A DNA stretch of 64,000 bases from Streptomyces cellulosae (lineage in GTDB: Bacteria; Actinomycetota; Actinomycetes; Streptomycetales; Streptomycetaceae). The notes beneath the pieces are model-generated. The model saw only the letters and a list, made by a program, of their open reading frames with translations. It ran no database searches and was not told where the DNA came from. Made by a program: the position numbers and the translations under genes. Location: the NCBI RefSeq assembly GCF_000721105.1, contig NZ_JOEV01000005.1:1-64000 (forward strand), in the 5' to 3' direction. The stretch's first letter is position 1. The number at the start of each line of letters is the position of its first letter. Below, piece by piece: positions 25,162 to 33,155 of this stretch.

Positions 25162-26540
25162 GGGGTTCCGCCGGCCGGCCGTAGCACGATGCCCGCGACG
25201 ACCGCGCAACACATCAGGCCGATCGCCGATCCGGCCAGCGCGGGGCCGTCTCCCCACACCGTCCAGGCGGCGCCGAAGGCCAGGGAGCAGCAGAATCGCG
25301 CCAGCGCCTGGCTGGTGCCGACGATGGCGAGTCCGGTGGCGCGCAGCTGCTCGGGCACGATGTCGGCGATGGTGGCCGGAAGCACCCCGTCGGTGGCCGC
25401 GTAGAACGTGCCGTGCAGGGCGAGTACGAGGAAGGGAAGGGCCGGTGTGTCCGGGGCCCACAGCAGGAGGGCGTAGGCGGTGAGCAGGCCTGCGTGCCCG
25501 GTGAGGAACACGGTGCGCCGCCCGACCCGGTCGGCCAGCGCGCCGACCGGCACGGCCAGCAGCAGGAACACGACGGCGGTGCCCAGCGGCAGCAAAGTGA
25601 ACCACTGCTCGCCGATGCCCGCACGTCGTTGCAGGAGCAGGTAGACGAAGGCGTCGCTGACAGTGGTCAGGCCGAGCAGGGCGGCACAGCCGGCCAGTGC
25701 CCGCAGACGCGGCAGGCGCAGCAGCGCCAGCGCCTCGCGCAGGTCGACCGGCCGCTTGCCGCCCGCCGCACCGGCTTCGTCCATAGGCCCGCCTTGCTGT
25801 ACGAGCTGTACGCGCACGGGCCGCTTGCCGTCCGGCTCATCTGCTTCACCCGTCGGCTCCCCCGCTCCGTCCCTCACCGTCCCTGCCGCGGCCGGACGCG
25901 CGCCCCGCTGCTTTCCCGGGACGAACAGCACCAGAACGAGCACACCGAGCGCGGCGACACACGCGCTCACGCCGAACACGGCGTCATAGCCGTCGACCGC
26001 TGTGCGCAGGATGAGGAAGGCAGCCAGCGGGCCGAGCATCGCGCCGGTGGTGTCCATCGCCCGGTGTACGCCGAAGGCCCGGCCCTGGCTCTCGGACGGC
26101 GTGGAGAGGGAGATCATCGCGTCGCGCGGGGCGGTGCGCAGGCCCTTGCCGGTCCGTTCCAGGGCGAGGACCGTGCCGAGCGTACCGAGACTGCTGGCGA
26201 GCAGGAGCAGCGGTTTGCACAGCGCGGACAGGCCATAGCCGAGCCCGGCCATCAGCTTGTGGTTGCGCACCCGGTCGGCGAGGTGGCCCCCGGCGAGCTG
26301 GACCAGCGCGCTGAAGCCGTTGTAGACACCGTCGAGGGCGCCGAAACCCAGCGGGCTGAAACCGAGCGTGGTGACGAGGTACAGCGGCAGGACGGCGGTG
26401 ACCATCTCCGAGGAGATGTCGGTGATCAGGCTGACCGTGCCCAGCACGAACACGACCGGGGCGACCTTGGGCCGCAGGCCGCGTCTTCGGCGCTGCTCGG
26501 TGTCCGCCCCTGGAGGCGTGGAGCGGTCGGTGAGGTACAT
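25158..26540 (-). CDS. major facilitator superfamily transporter
   Basis: Start chosen at ATG 26540 with a CTGGAG site 9 bases upstream. The 460-residue protein has about 12 membrane helices: SLITDISSEMVTAVLPLYLV, then GALDGVYNGFSALVQLAGGH, LADRVRNHKLMAGLGYG (motif A-like loop 2-3), and LERTGKGLRTAPRDAMIS, a motif frequent in the YfkL/EntS-like drug or metabolite exporters. A long polar loop (GTVRDGAGEPTGEADEPDG) joins the halves; the second half has VPVGALADRVGRRTVFLTG. It lies between a glycosyltransferase (26 bases upstream) and a coupled TolB-like protein. Substrate unknown. Confidence 0.9.
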   Translation of the reverse strand: MYLTDRSTPPGADTEQRRRRGLRPKVAPVVFVLGTVSLITDISSEMVTAVLPLYLVTTLGFSPLGFGALDGVYNGFSALVQLAGGHLADRVRNHKLMAGLGYGLSALCKPLLLLASSLGTLGTVLALERTGKGLRTAPRDAMISLSTPSESQGRAFGVHRAMDTTGAMLGPLAAFLILRTAVDGYDAVFGVSACVAALGVLVLVLFVPGKQRGARPAAAGTVRDGAGEPTGEADEPDGKRPVRVQLVQQGGPMDEAGAAGGKRPVDLREALALLRLPRLRALAGCAALLGLTTVSDAFVYLLLQRRAGIGEQWFTLLPLGTAVVFLLLAVPVGALADRVGRRTVFLTGHAGLLTAYALLLWAPDTPALPFLVLALHGTFYAATDGVLPATIADIVPEQLRATGLAIVGTSQALARFCCSLAFGAAWTVWGDGPALAGSAIGLMCCAVVAGIVLRPAGGTP

Positions 26541-26566
26541 GATCAAGAACTCCAGGTGCGGTGCGC

Positions 26567-27415
26567 TCAGCTCTGCCGACTGCTCTCGTCCCGTAGCCAG
26601 GTGCCGAAGTCCTGTGCCCGGATTGCCTTTGTGGCCCCCCGCCGGGCGACAACCGCCGCGGCGAGGAAGACTACGACACCGGCGAACAGTTTCGGCTCCC
26701 CGCGCAGGATCGCTCTCAGATCCGCCGTGCTCGTGCGCGCCGACGCTTCCTCGGCACTGCGCTGCTCCTCGACCTGGGCGGTGGACACCGCGGCCCGGAT
26801 CCGCCGCTTGATCAGATCCGGCCAGGTCCGCGGCGGATGGACCACGACCCTGGCCCCGCCGACCACGAGCCGCTCCTGCGGGGCGAACGCCAAGGACGCG
26901 GCCAGGTCGTCCGCCATCAGCGGCGGCAGTGCGGCGATCCGGGCGTGCCCGGCCTTGGAGACCGCGATGACGCCCCGGCCGAACAGCCCCTCGCGTACGG
27001 CGGGGAGCCGCTGCCACACCTGGTAGTAGGCACGCACCCGCCAGGCGCAGCCGGCCAGCGGGATGTGCCGTTCCGGTGCGGTGGCGAGGATGCCCGAGGT
27101 GCCGTCGTTCAGGGGCTCGATCAGCGCCCGTACGTCGGCGTCCGCGATCACGACGTCGGCGTCCACGTAGACACGGGGGAAGCCGTGCGCGTGATCGTCA
27201 CCGGCCCGCAGAGCGGCGTGCTTGGAGGGGACGGGGATCTCGACCACCCGGACGCGCGGGCCGCGGGCGGCCGCGATCCGCGCGGTGTCATCCGTACAGC
27301 CGTTGCATACGACCACGATGTCGGTGTCGTCCTCGGAGGAACCGGCCAGCAGGGAATCGAGGAGCCGGCCGATCACTCGCGCTTCGTTGTGGGCCGGGAT
27401 CACGATGCTCGTCAC
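26567..27415 (-). CDS. family 2 glycosyltransferase
   Basis: The GTG-started 282-residue protein has a GT-A fold: SIVIPAHNEARVIGRLLDSL at the N-terminus, DIVVVCNGCTDDTARIAAA, and the DxD motif as VYVDADVVI. The acceptor side contains RAYYQVWQRLPAVREGLFGR and a MADDLAASLAF segment in the place of the usual ED catalytic base. A hydrophobic stretch (LFAGVVVFLAAAVVARRG) near the C-terminus suggests membrane contact. It is divergent from the initiating sugar-phosphate transferase gene, separated by a 338-base structured region, and heads the GT-MFS-TolB operon. Confidence 0.88.
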   Translation of the reverse strand: MTSIVIPAHNEARVIGRLLDSLLAGSSEDDTDIVVVCNGCTDDTARIAAARGPRVRVVEIPVPSKHAALRAGDDHAHGFPRVYVDADVVIADADVRALIEPLNDGTSGILATAPERHIPLAGCAWRVRAYYQVWQRLPAVREGLFGRGVIAVSKAGHARIAALPPLMADDLAASLAFAPQERLVVGGARVVVHPPRTWPDLIKRRIRAAVSTAQVEEQRSAEEASARTSTADLRAILRGEPKLFAGVVVFLAAAVVARRGATKAIRAQDFGTWLRDESSRQS

Positions 27416-27753
27416 TTGGGCAGTATGCGGCCGGTGTCACTATTGCGAAGTGTGTTTCGTCCAACTGTTCCCGTGACTGCGTCCGGTGGTCTAGATTGAT
27501 GCCCGCCGCACCGTTTGGGTGGGGAACTCGTTCGTGACCGCAGGTCACGGACGGCGTTTGTGCAACGGATGCGAAACCAGCAGTAAGCAACACGCAGGAC
27601 GCATGAGGCGGTTGGGGAACCGCTGAAGCGCCCTCGCTTTCCAGGGCCGCCGTGCGCCAGCACGGCGGTGCCGATCCAGCCCGGTCCACGGACTTGCGTC
27701 CGCATGCCCGGACTCGTTCGGTCAGGGGTAACCGCGCACGTGGTGGGGGGCGC
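27416..27753. promoter_or_regulatory. divergent promoter region and structured leader of the polysaccharide operon
   Basis: No gene is present. The stretch has three good inverted repeats: CGTGACC/GGTCACG at 27533-27549 (3-base spacer), GCGGTT/AACCGC at 27608-27623 (4-base loop), and CCGCCGTGC/GCACGGCGG at 27647-27668 (4-base loop). A TAGATT at about 27492 could be a -10 element for the rightward operon, giving a leader of about 250 bases. Whether the hairpins are operators, a terminator/attenuator or a riboswitch cannot be decided by eye. Confidence 0.45.
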
Positions 27754-29193
27754 ATGACCATTGAGGTCACGCATGAGCTGCTGGTCGTGGAAGACAGACG
27801 TCCGCAAGCTCGTCGAAGACGCTGGGAACAGAAATACCGGATAGTCCTGCTGGTCGCGGACAGCTTCGCCGCTGTCGCCGCGGCCATCGTGATCCATGCG
27901 GCGTACGACCGCTGGGCGGTGGCCCTGGTGCTGCCTCCGACGTGGATCGTCGCGATGCTCGCTCACCGCTCCTACGACCGCAGCGCCATGGGCCTGGGGA
28001 CCGAGGAGTTCCGGCGGGTGCTCCGCGGCGCGGCCGTACTGCCGGCTCTGGCCGCGGGCACGTACTGGCTGCTCACGCACGACTTGGGACTCCTCCATGA
28101 CATGACCATGGCCGCCGCTCCGGTGGCCGCGATCGCTCTGCCGGTCCGGTACGCACTCCGCCGCCGGCTGCACCGACGATGGGCACGGGGCCGGGACCGG
28201 AGCACGACGCTCCTGGTCGGCCCGTCACGCGGCGTCGCGGACCTGGTCGCCGTGCTGCGGCGCGGCGGCGCACAGGAACTGCAGGTCGCGGGGGTGTGCC
28301 TGAGCGATCCCGAGAACGCGGCCGAGGTCCGCGCGTTGGGCCTTCCCGTCCTCGGGAGCGTCGGCGACATGAACGACGTGGTCCGGGCCCTGGCCGTCGG
28401 CACCGTGGTGGCGCTGCCGGCGCCCGAGTTCGACGCCTCCGTGCTGCGCCGGATGTCCTGGACGGCGGCCGTGCAGGACGTCGACTTCCTGCTGGCCCCC
28501 ATGCTGACCGACGTGTCGGCCTCCCGGCTGGCGGTACGGCCCACCAACGGGATCCCACTGGTACGGATCCACGCGCCGAGCCTCTCCCGGATCTCCCGGC
28601 TGCCCAAGGAACTCCTGGACCGGTCGCTCGCGGCGGCGCTCCTGGTGCTCCTCGCGCTGCCCATGATGCTGATCGCCCTGATCGTCCGGCTGGACAGCTC
28701 CGGGCCCGCCCTGTTCAGACAGCAGCGGGCGGGCCGGTACGGCGACCACTTCACCATGCTGAAGTTCCGCACGATGCGGCCGGACTCGGAGGCCCACCGG
28801 GCGGAACTGGCGCACCTCAACGAGAACAGCGACGGACTGCTGTTCAAGGTGAAGCAGGACCCACGGGTCACCCGGGTCGGCTCGGTGCTGCGCCGCACCT
28901 CGGTCGACGAACTGCCGCAACTGCTCAACGTGGTCAGGGGCCACATGTCGCTCGTCGGTCCCCGCCCGCCGCTGCCCGAGGAGGTGGAGGAGTACACGCC
29001 GGAGGTCAAGCGCCGGTTGCTCGTGAAGCCCGGCCTCACCGGGCTGTGGCAGGTGAGCGGCCGCTCCGACCTGCCGTGGGAGGAGGCGGTCCGGCTCGAT
29101 CTCGGATACGTGGACAACTGGTCGATGAGCCTCGACCTGACCATCCTGGCGCGCACCGGGTCCGCAGTGGTGCGAGGAACGGGGGCCTACTGA
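27754..29193 (+). CDS. initiating undecaprenyl-phosphate sugar-1-phosphate transferase (WbaP/CpsE-like)
   Basis: This 479-residue enzyme has an N-terminal half with four or five membrane helices (YRIVLLVADSFAAVAAAIVI and others), a CoA-binding/Rossmann-like middle (RSTTLLVGPSRGVADLVAVL), and a C-terminal polyisoprenyl-phosphate hexose-1-P transferase domain. That domain shows ALFRQQRAGRYGDHFTMLKF with RTM, the KVKQDPRVTRVGSVLRRTSV block, DELPQLLNVVRGHMSLVGPR and the KPGLTGLWQVSGRS signature. It transfers a sugar phosphate from a UDP-sugar to the membrane lipid carrier and so starts each repeat unit. ATG 27754 has TGGGGGG upstream. It is the first gene of a tightly packed operon; the next gene overlaps its stop. 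Confidence 0.95.
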   Translation: MTIEVTHELLVVEDRRPQARRRRWEQKYRIVLLVADSFAAVAAAIVIHAAYDRWAVALVLPPTWIVAMLAHRSYDRSAMGLGTEEFRRVLRGAAVLPALAAGTYWLLTHDLGLLHDMTMAAAPVAAIALPVRYALRRRLHRRWARGRDRSTTLLVGPSRGVADLVAVLRRGGAQELQVAGVCLSDPENAAEVRALGLPVLGSVGDMNDVVRALAVGTVVALPAPEFDASVLRRMSWTAAVQDVDFLLAPMLTDVSASRLAVRPTNGIPLVRIHAPSLSRISRLPKELLDRSLAAALLVLLALPMMLIALIVRLDSSGPALFRQQRAGRYGDHFTMLKFRTMRPDSEAHRAELAHLNENSDGLLFKVKQDPRVTRVGSVLRRTSVDELPQLLNVVRGHMSLVGPRPPLPEEVEEYTPEVKRRLLVKPGLTGLWQVSGRSDLPWEEAVRLDLGYVDNWSMSLDLTILARTGSAVVRGTGAY

Positions 29194-30272
29194 TGGACCG
29201 AAGGAAGAGGAACGCAGTGACGCAGAGCACGGAGCCGTTGGGGGTCGCGGTCGTCGGGGCCGGATACTGGGGCCCCAACCTCGTACGCAACTTCCAGGCC
29301 AGCGAGCAGTTCCGGCTGCGCTGGCTGTGCGACCTCGACGTGGACCGGGCCCAGCGGGTCCTCGGCGGCTACTCGACGGTCCAGGCCACCTCGGACTACG
29401 CGGCCGTCCTCGCCGACCCGTCCGTGGCCGCCGTCGCCGTGGCCACGCCCGCGGGAACCCACCTCGACATCGCCCTGGCCGCCCTGCGCGCCGGCAAGCA
29501 CGTCCTGGTGGAGAAGCCGCTCGCGGCGACCTACGCCGACGGGATGCGCCTGGTGACCGAGGCGGAAGAGCGCGGGCTCACCCTGATGTGCGACCACACC
29601 TACTGCTACACGCCCGCCGTGGGCCGCATCCGGGAGCTGGTGCGCTCCGGCGAACTCGGCGAGGTCCACTTCGTCGACTCGGTCCGCATCAACCTCGGCC
29701 TCGTCCAGAAGGACATCGACGTCCTGTGGGACCTCGCCCCGCACGATCTGTCGATCCTGGACTTCATCCTCCCCGACAACGTCGAGCCGGTCGCCGTCGC
29801 CGCCCACGGGGCCGACCCGATCGGCGCGGGACAGGCCTGCGTGGCCTATCTGACGCTCCAGCTCAACACCGGCGCCATCGCCCACGTACACGTCAACTGG
29901 CTGTCTCCGACCAAGGTCCGGACCACCATGGTGGGCGGCTCCAAACGCACCCTCGTCTGGGACGACCTCAACCCCGCCCAGCGCGTGGCGATCTTCGACC
30001 GGGGCGTGGACCTGGCCTCGCCCCAGGAGATCGGAGTGGACGAGCGCCGGGACATGCTCGTCTCGTACCGCTCCGGAGACATGGTCGCGCCCGCCCTCGT
30101 CGAGAAGGAAGCGCTGCGCAGCATGGTCGACGAGTTCGCCGACTCGATCAGGGGACGCCGGGCGCCGCTGACCGACGGCCGGGCCGGCCTGCGGGTGCTG
30201 GACATTCTTGAGGCGGCGTCCCGGAGTCTGGAATTCCGGGGCGCGGTCGTCGGTCTGCGCGCCGGGCGTTGA
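29193..30272 (+). CDS. Gfo/Idh/MocA oxidoreductase, WlbA/WbpB-like
   Basis: The 359-residue protein has an N-terminal Rossmann fold (VAVVGAGYWGPNLVRNF), the VAVATPAGTHLDIALAAL segment and the EKPLA motif near residue 107 characteristic of the family. The second domain shows MCDHTYCYTPAVGRIREL and WDLAPHDLSILDF, where H-D-L-S is close to the catalytic region. Its context among amino-sugar genes fits WlbA/WbpB, the NAD-dependent 3-dehydrogenase acting on UDP-GlcNAcA. WlbA needs an aminotransferase and an acetyltransferase to follow; candidates for both are in this locus (33152 and 54648). It starts inside the preceding stop (TGATG). Substrate is inferred from context, not residues. Confidence 0.85.
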   Translation: MDRRKRNAVTQSTEPLGVAVVGAGYWGPNLVRNFQASEQFRLRWLCDLDVDRAQRVLGGYSTVQATSDYAAVLADPSVAAVAVATPAGTHLDIALAALRAGKHVLVEKPLAATYADGMRLVTEAEERGLTLMCDHTYCYTPAVGRIRELVRSGELGEVHFVDSVRINLGLVQKDIDVLWDLAPHDLSILDFILPDNVEPVAVAAHGADPIGAGQACVAYLTLQLNTGAIAHVHVNWLSPTKVRTTMVGGSKRTLVWDDLNPAQRVAIFDRGVDLASPQEIGVDERRDMLVSYRSGDMVAPALVEKEALRSMVDEFADSIRGRRAPLTDGRAGLRVLDILEAASRSLEFRGAVVGLRAGR

Positions 30273-30295
30273 CGGTTCATTTCACTGAGAGGGAC

Positions 30296-31288
30296 GTGCA
30301 GTTGAGCAGCGTACGAGGCAAGAAGATCCTGGTCACCGGAGGCGCCGGCACCATCGGCTCCAACCTTGTCGACCTCCTGGCCGAGGGCGGCGCCCGCGAG
30401 ATCGTGGTGCTGGACAACTTCGTGCGCGGCCGGATGGCCAACCTCGCCCGAGCCCTGCCCAGCGGTGTCGTGGAGGTCGTCGAGGGCGACATCCGGGACG
30501 CCGCCACGGTACGGAAGGTCACCGAGGGCGCCGACCTGGTGTTCCACCTCGCCGCGATCCGCATCACCCAGTGTGCGCAGGAGCCCCGGCTGGCCAACGA
30601 GGTCATGGTCGACGGCACGTTCAACGTCCTGGAGGCGGCGGCCGAGGCCCAGGTGGGCAAGGTGATCGCCTCGTCCTCGGCGTCCGTCTACGGGATGGCC
30701 GAGACCTTTCCGACGACCGAGCGCCATCACGCGTACAACAACGACACCTTCTACGGCGCGGCGAAGGCCTTCAACGAGGGCATGCTGCGCAGCTTCCACG
30801 CCATGTACGGCCTGGACTACGTGGCGCTGCGCTACTTCAACGTCTACGGCCCCCGGATGGACATCCACGGCCTCTACACCGAGGTGCTCATCCGCTGGAT
30901 GGAGCGCATCGAGGCGGGCGAGCCGCCGCTGATCCTCGGCGACGGCACACAGACCATGGACTTCGTCGACGTCAGGGACATCGCCAGAGCGAATGTGCTG
31001 GCCGCCGAGTCGGATCTCACGGACGAGGTGTTCAACGTCGCCAGCGGTACGGAGACTTCGCTGCGCGAACTCGCCGACGGTCTGCTGGAGGCGATGGGCG
31101 CGTCGGGCCTGGAGCCGGAGCACGGACCCGCCCGCGCGGTGAACGGGGTGGTCCGACGGCTCGCGGACACCACCCAGGCCGCCGAGCGGCTCGGCTTCAC
31201 CGCGCGGATCGACCTGCGTACGGGGCTGCGGGACCTCGTGGAGTGGTGGCGTACGGAGCGCGCCGCCGCTGGGGAGGCAGCCAAGTGA
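30296..31288 (+). CDS. NAD-dependent epimerase/dehydratase (extended SDR)
   Basis: The protein has LVTGGAGTIGSNLVDLLAEG (GxxGxxG), VVLDNFVRGR, VFHLAAIRITQC, SSSASVYGM and the catalytic YGAAK near residue 154. RYFNVYGPRMDIHG, ILGDGTQTMDFVDVRDIARA and a C-terminal ATP-free substrate lobe match UDP-sugar 4-epimerases and 4,6-dehydratases. I use GTG 30296, near a GAGAGGGA site, for a 330-residue product. TTG 30302 has better spacing and TTG 30269 overlaps the previous stop, so the start is uncertain. It overlaps the following aminotransferase by 4 bases. It could supply a 4-keto or C4-epimerised sugar to that aminotransferase. Confidence 0.9.
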   Translation: MQLSSVRGKKILVTGGAGTIGSNLVDLLAEGGAREIVVLDNFVRGRMANLARALPSGVVEVVEGDIRDAATVRKVTEGADLVFHLAAIRITQCAQEPRLANEVMVDGTFNVLEAAAEAQVGKVIASSSASVYGMAETFPTTERHHAYNNDTFYGAAKAFNEGMLRSFHAMYGLDYVALRYFNVYGPRMDIHGLYTEVLIRWMERIEAGEPPLILGDGTQTMDFVDVRDIARANVLAAESDLTDEVFNVASGTETSLRELADGLLEAMGASGLEPEHGPARAVNGVVRRLADTTQAAERLGFTARIDLRTGLRDLVEWWRTERAAAGEAAK

Positions 31289-32424
31289 GCACCGACCGCA
31301 TCCCCGTGATGATCCCCTGGCTCGGCGAGGAGGAGGCCAAGGCGGCGTCCGACGCGGTGCTGTCCGGCTGGGTCGCCCAGGGTCCCCGGGTCGCCGCCTT
31401 CGAGCGGGCCTTCGCGGAGCGGGTGGGCGCCGAGCACGGCATCGCGGTCAGTTCCTGCACGACCGCCCTGCACCTGTCGCTCGTCGCGCTCGGTGTGGGT
31501 CCCGGCGACGAGGTCGTGGTGCCGTCGCTGTCGTTCATCGCCACCGCCAACGCCGTGCGCTACGTCGGCGCCGAGCCGGTGTTCGCCGACGTCGAGGCCG
31601 CCACCGGCAACCTGACCACGGCCACCGTGGACGCGGTCCGCACCCCCCGCACCAAGGCCGTCCTCATCGTCCACCAGGGCGGTGTACCGGCCGATGTGCA
31701 CAGCCTGCGCGCCGCCTGCGCCGACTGGGACCTTCCGCTGGTCGAGGACGCGGCCTGCGCCATCGGCTCGACCGTCGGCGGCAAGCCCGTGGGGCACGGC
31801 GCGCTGGTCGCCGCCTGGTCCTTCCACCCCCGCAAGGTCGTCACCACGGGCGAGGGCGGCATGATCACCACCGACGACGCCCAATGGGCGGCACGCCTGC
31901 GCCGGCTGCGCGAGCACGGGATGAACGCGTCGGCGGCAGAGCGCCATGCGAGCAACAAGCCGGTCCTGGAGAGCTACCTCGAGGTCGGCTACAACTACCG
32001 GATGACGGACGTCCAGGCCGCGATCGGCCTGGTGCAGCTGGACAAGCTCGACGCGATGATCGTCCGCCGCCGCGAGTTGGCGGCCCGTTACGACACGTTG
32101 CTGCAGAGTGTCCCCGGCCTCACCCCCGTACGCGACCCCGCGCACGGGCAGAGCAACTTCCAGTCGTACTGGGTGCTTCTGGACGAGGGATTCTCCCTCG
32201 GCCGGGACGACCTGCTCGCCGCGCTCGCCGAGGCCGGAGTCTCCGCCCGGCGCGGGATCATGGCCTCGCACCTCGAACCCGCCTACCAGGGCCACCCGTG
32301 CGCGCCGCTGCCGGTCACCGAGCGGATCAGCCGCGACTCGCTGATCCTGCCGCTGTTCCACACGATGACCGAGGCCCAGCAGGACCGCGTCGTGGCGGCC
32401 CTGCGCGAACAGGCCCGAAGATGA
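31285..32424 (+). CDS. DegT/DnrJ/EryC1 sugar aminotransferase 1 (PglE-like)
   Basis: The GTG-started 379-residue PLP enzyme has the VMIPWLGEEEAKAASDAVLS opening, the SSCTTALHLSLVALGVGPGD cofactor region, VVVPSLSFIATANAVRYVGA, VEDAACAIGS and the Schiff-base lysine in SFHPRKVVTTGEGGM near residue 184. HxxR(K) with a HPRK motif resembles the PglE/PseC branch that aminates C4 of UDP-4-keto sugars. The neighbouring SDR and NeuD-type acyltransferase genes overlap it on both sides. That gives a complete ketosugar-aminosugar-N-acylsugar unit, as in bacillosamine-type synthesis. The sugar position is an inference. Confidence 0.92.
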   Translation: MSTDRIPVMIPWLGEEEAKAASDAVLSGWVAQGPRVAAFERAFAERVGAEHGIAVSSCTTALHLSLVALGVGPGDEVVVPSLSFIATANAVRYVGAEPVFADVEAATGNLTTATVDAVRTPRTKAVLIVHQGGVPADVHSLRAACADWDLPLVEDAACAIGSTVGGKPVGHGALVAAWSFHPRKVVTTGEGGMITTDDAQWAARLRRLREHGMNASAAERHASNKPVLESYLEVGYNYRMTDVQAAIGLVQLDKLDAMIVRRRELAARYDTLLQSVPGLTPVRDPAHGQSNFQSYWVLLDEGFSLGRDDLLAALAEAGVSARRGIMASHLEPAYQGHPCAPLPVTERISRDSLILPLFHTMTEAQQDRVVAALREQARR

Positions 32425-33155
32425 GCGCGCTCCTGATCATCGGCGCGGGCGGCTTCGCCCGGGAGACCGCACAGGCCGTACGGGACGCGGGCGACGTCGA
32501 GCTGCTCGGGCACCTGGACGACAACGCCGCCCTGCACGGCACGGAGGTGGACGGCGTACCCGTCCTCGGCGGCTGCGACCTGGTCCACGGCCTGCGCGAG
32601 GCCCGGGTGGTGATCTGCGTGGGCAACCCCGGGGACTACGCGGCCCGCGCCCGGCTGGTCCGCCGGCTCGGCCTGCCCGCGGACCGCTACGCCACCGTGA
32701 TCCATCCGACGGCGGCGGTGTCGGCGACCTCTCGGGTCGGCCCCGGCTCGGTCCTGCTCGCGCACTGCGTCCTGACCGCCGCCGTGCGGGTGGGCGCGCA
32801 TGTCACGGTGATGCCGCAGGTCGTCCTCACCCATGACGACGTGGTCGAGGACTGCGCCACGCTCGCGTCCGGAGCCCGCCTGGGCGGGGGCGTGCGGCTG
32901 CAGCGGGGTGCCTATGTCGGCTCCGGGGCCCTGGTCAGGGAGGGCGCGACGGTCGGCGCCTGGTCGCTGATCGGAATGGGGAGCACCGTGCTCGGCGATG
33001 TGCCGCCGGGCGAGGTGTGGGCGGGGAGCCCGGCCCGGCGGCTGCGCGCGGCGGCCGCCCCGGCGCTCGACGAACTGGCGACACGGACAACGGCGACGCG
33101 AACAACGGCGACACCGGCAACGGCGACGCGACCAATGGGGGGACCCGTCACATGA
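32421..33155 (+). CDS. NeuD/PglD-family sugar O- or N-acyltransferase
   Basis: The 244-residue protein begins with a PglD N-terminal Rossmann-like domain (ALLIIGAGGFARETAQAVRD, LLGHLDDNAALHGTEVDG, VPVLGGCDL). A left-handed beta-helix with hexapeptide repeats follows (SATSRVGPGSVLLAHCVLT, VGAHVTVMPQVVLTHDD), where HDD is the catalytic-His environment, and it ends in VWAGSPARRLR. After residue 210 a Thr/Ala-rich tail, encoded by four 15-base DNA repeats (33080-33139), extends the protein beyond the usual family length. Start ATG overlaps the aminotransferase stop, and the stop overlaps the next ATG. It likely acetylates the amino group made by the previous enzyme. Confidence 0.9.
   Translation: MSALLIIGAGGFARETAQAVRDAGDVELLGHLDDNAALHGTEVDGVPVLGGCDLVHGLREARVVICVGNPGDYAARARLVRRLGLPADRYATVIHPTAAVSATSRVGPGSVLLAHCVLTAAVRVGAHVTVMPQVVLTHDDVVEDCATLASGARLGGGVRLQRGAYVGSGALVREGATVGAWSLIGMGSTVLGDVPPGEVWAGSPARRLRAAAAPALDELATRTTATRTTATPATATRPMGGPVT
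33080..33139. repeat. four 15-base tandem repeats in the NeuD-like gene tail
   Basis: The units GACACGGACAACGGC, GACGCGAACAACGGC, GACACCGGCAACGGC and GACGCGACCAATGGG follow each other without gaps. They encode a Thr/Ala/Arg-rich tail in the gene's frame. The repeat ends 13 bases before the ATG of the next gene and contains most of the sequence where its ribosome site (GGGGGG) sits. Confidence 0.9.

Noticed and set aside
27604..27730. A c-di-AMP (ydaO-type) riboswitch in the polysaccharide operon leader
   Set aside because: A GGGGAACCGC element and nearby hairpins were suggestive, but the conserved ydaO core could not be traced; kept only as a structured leader.
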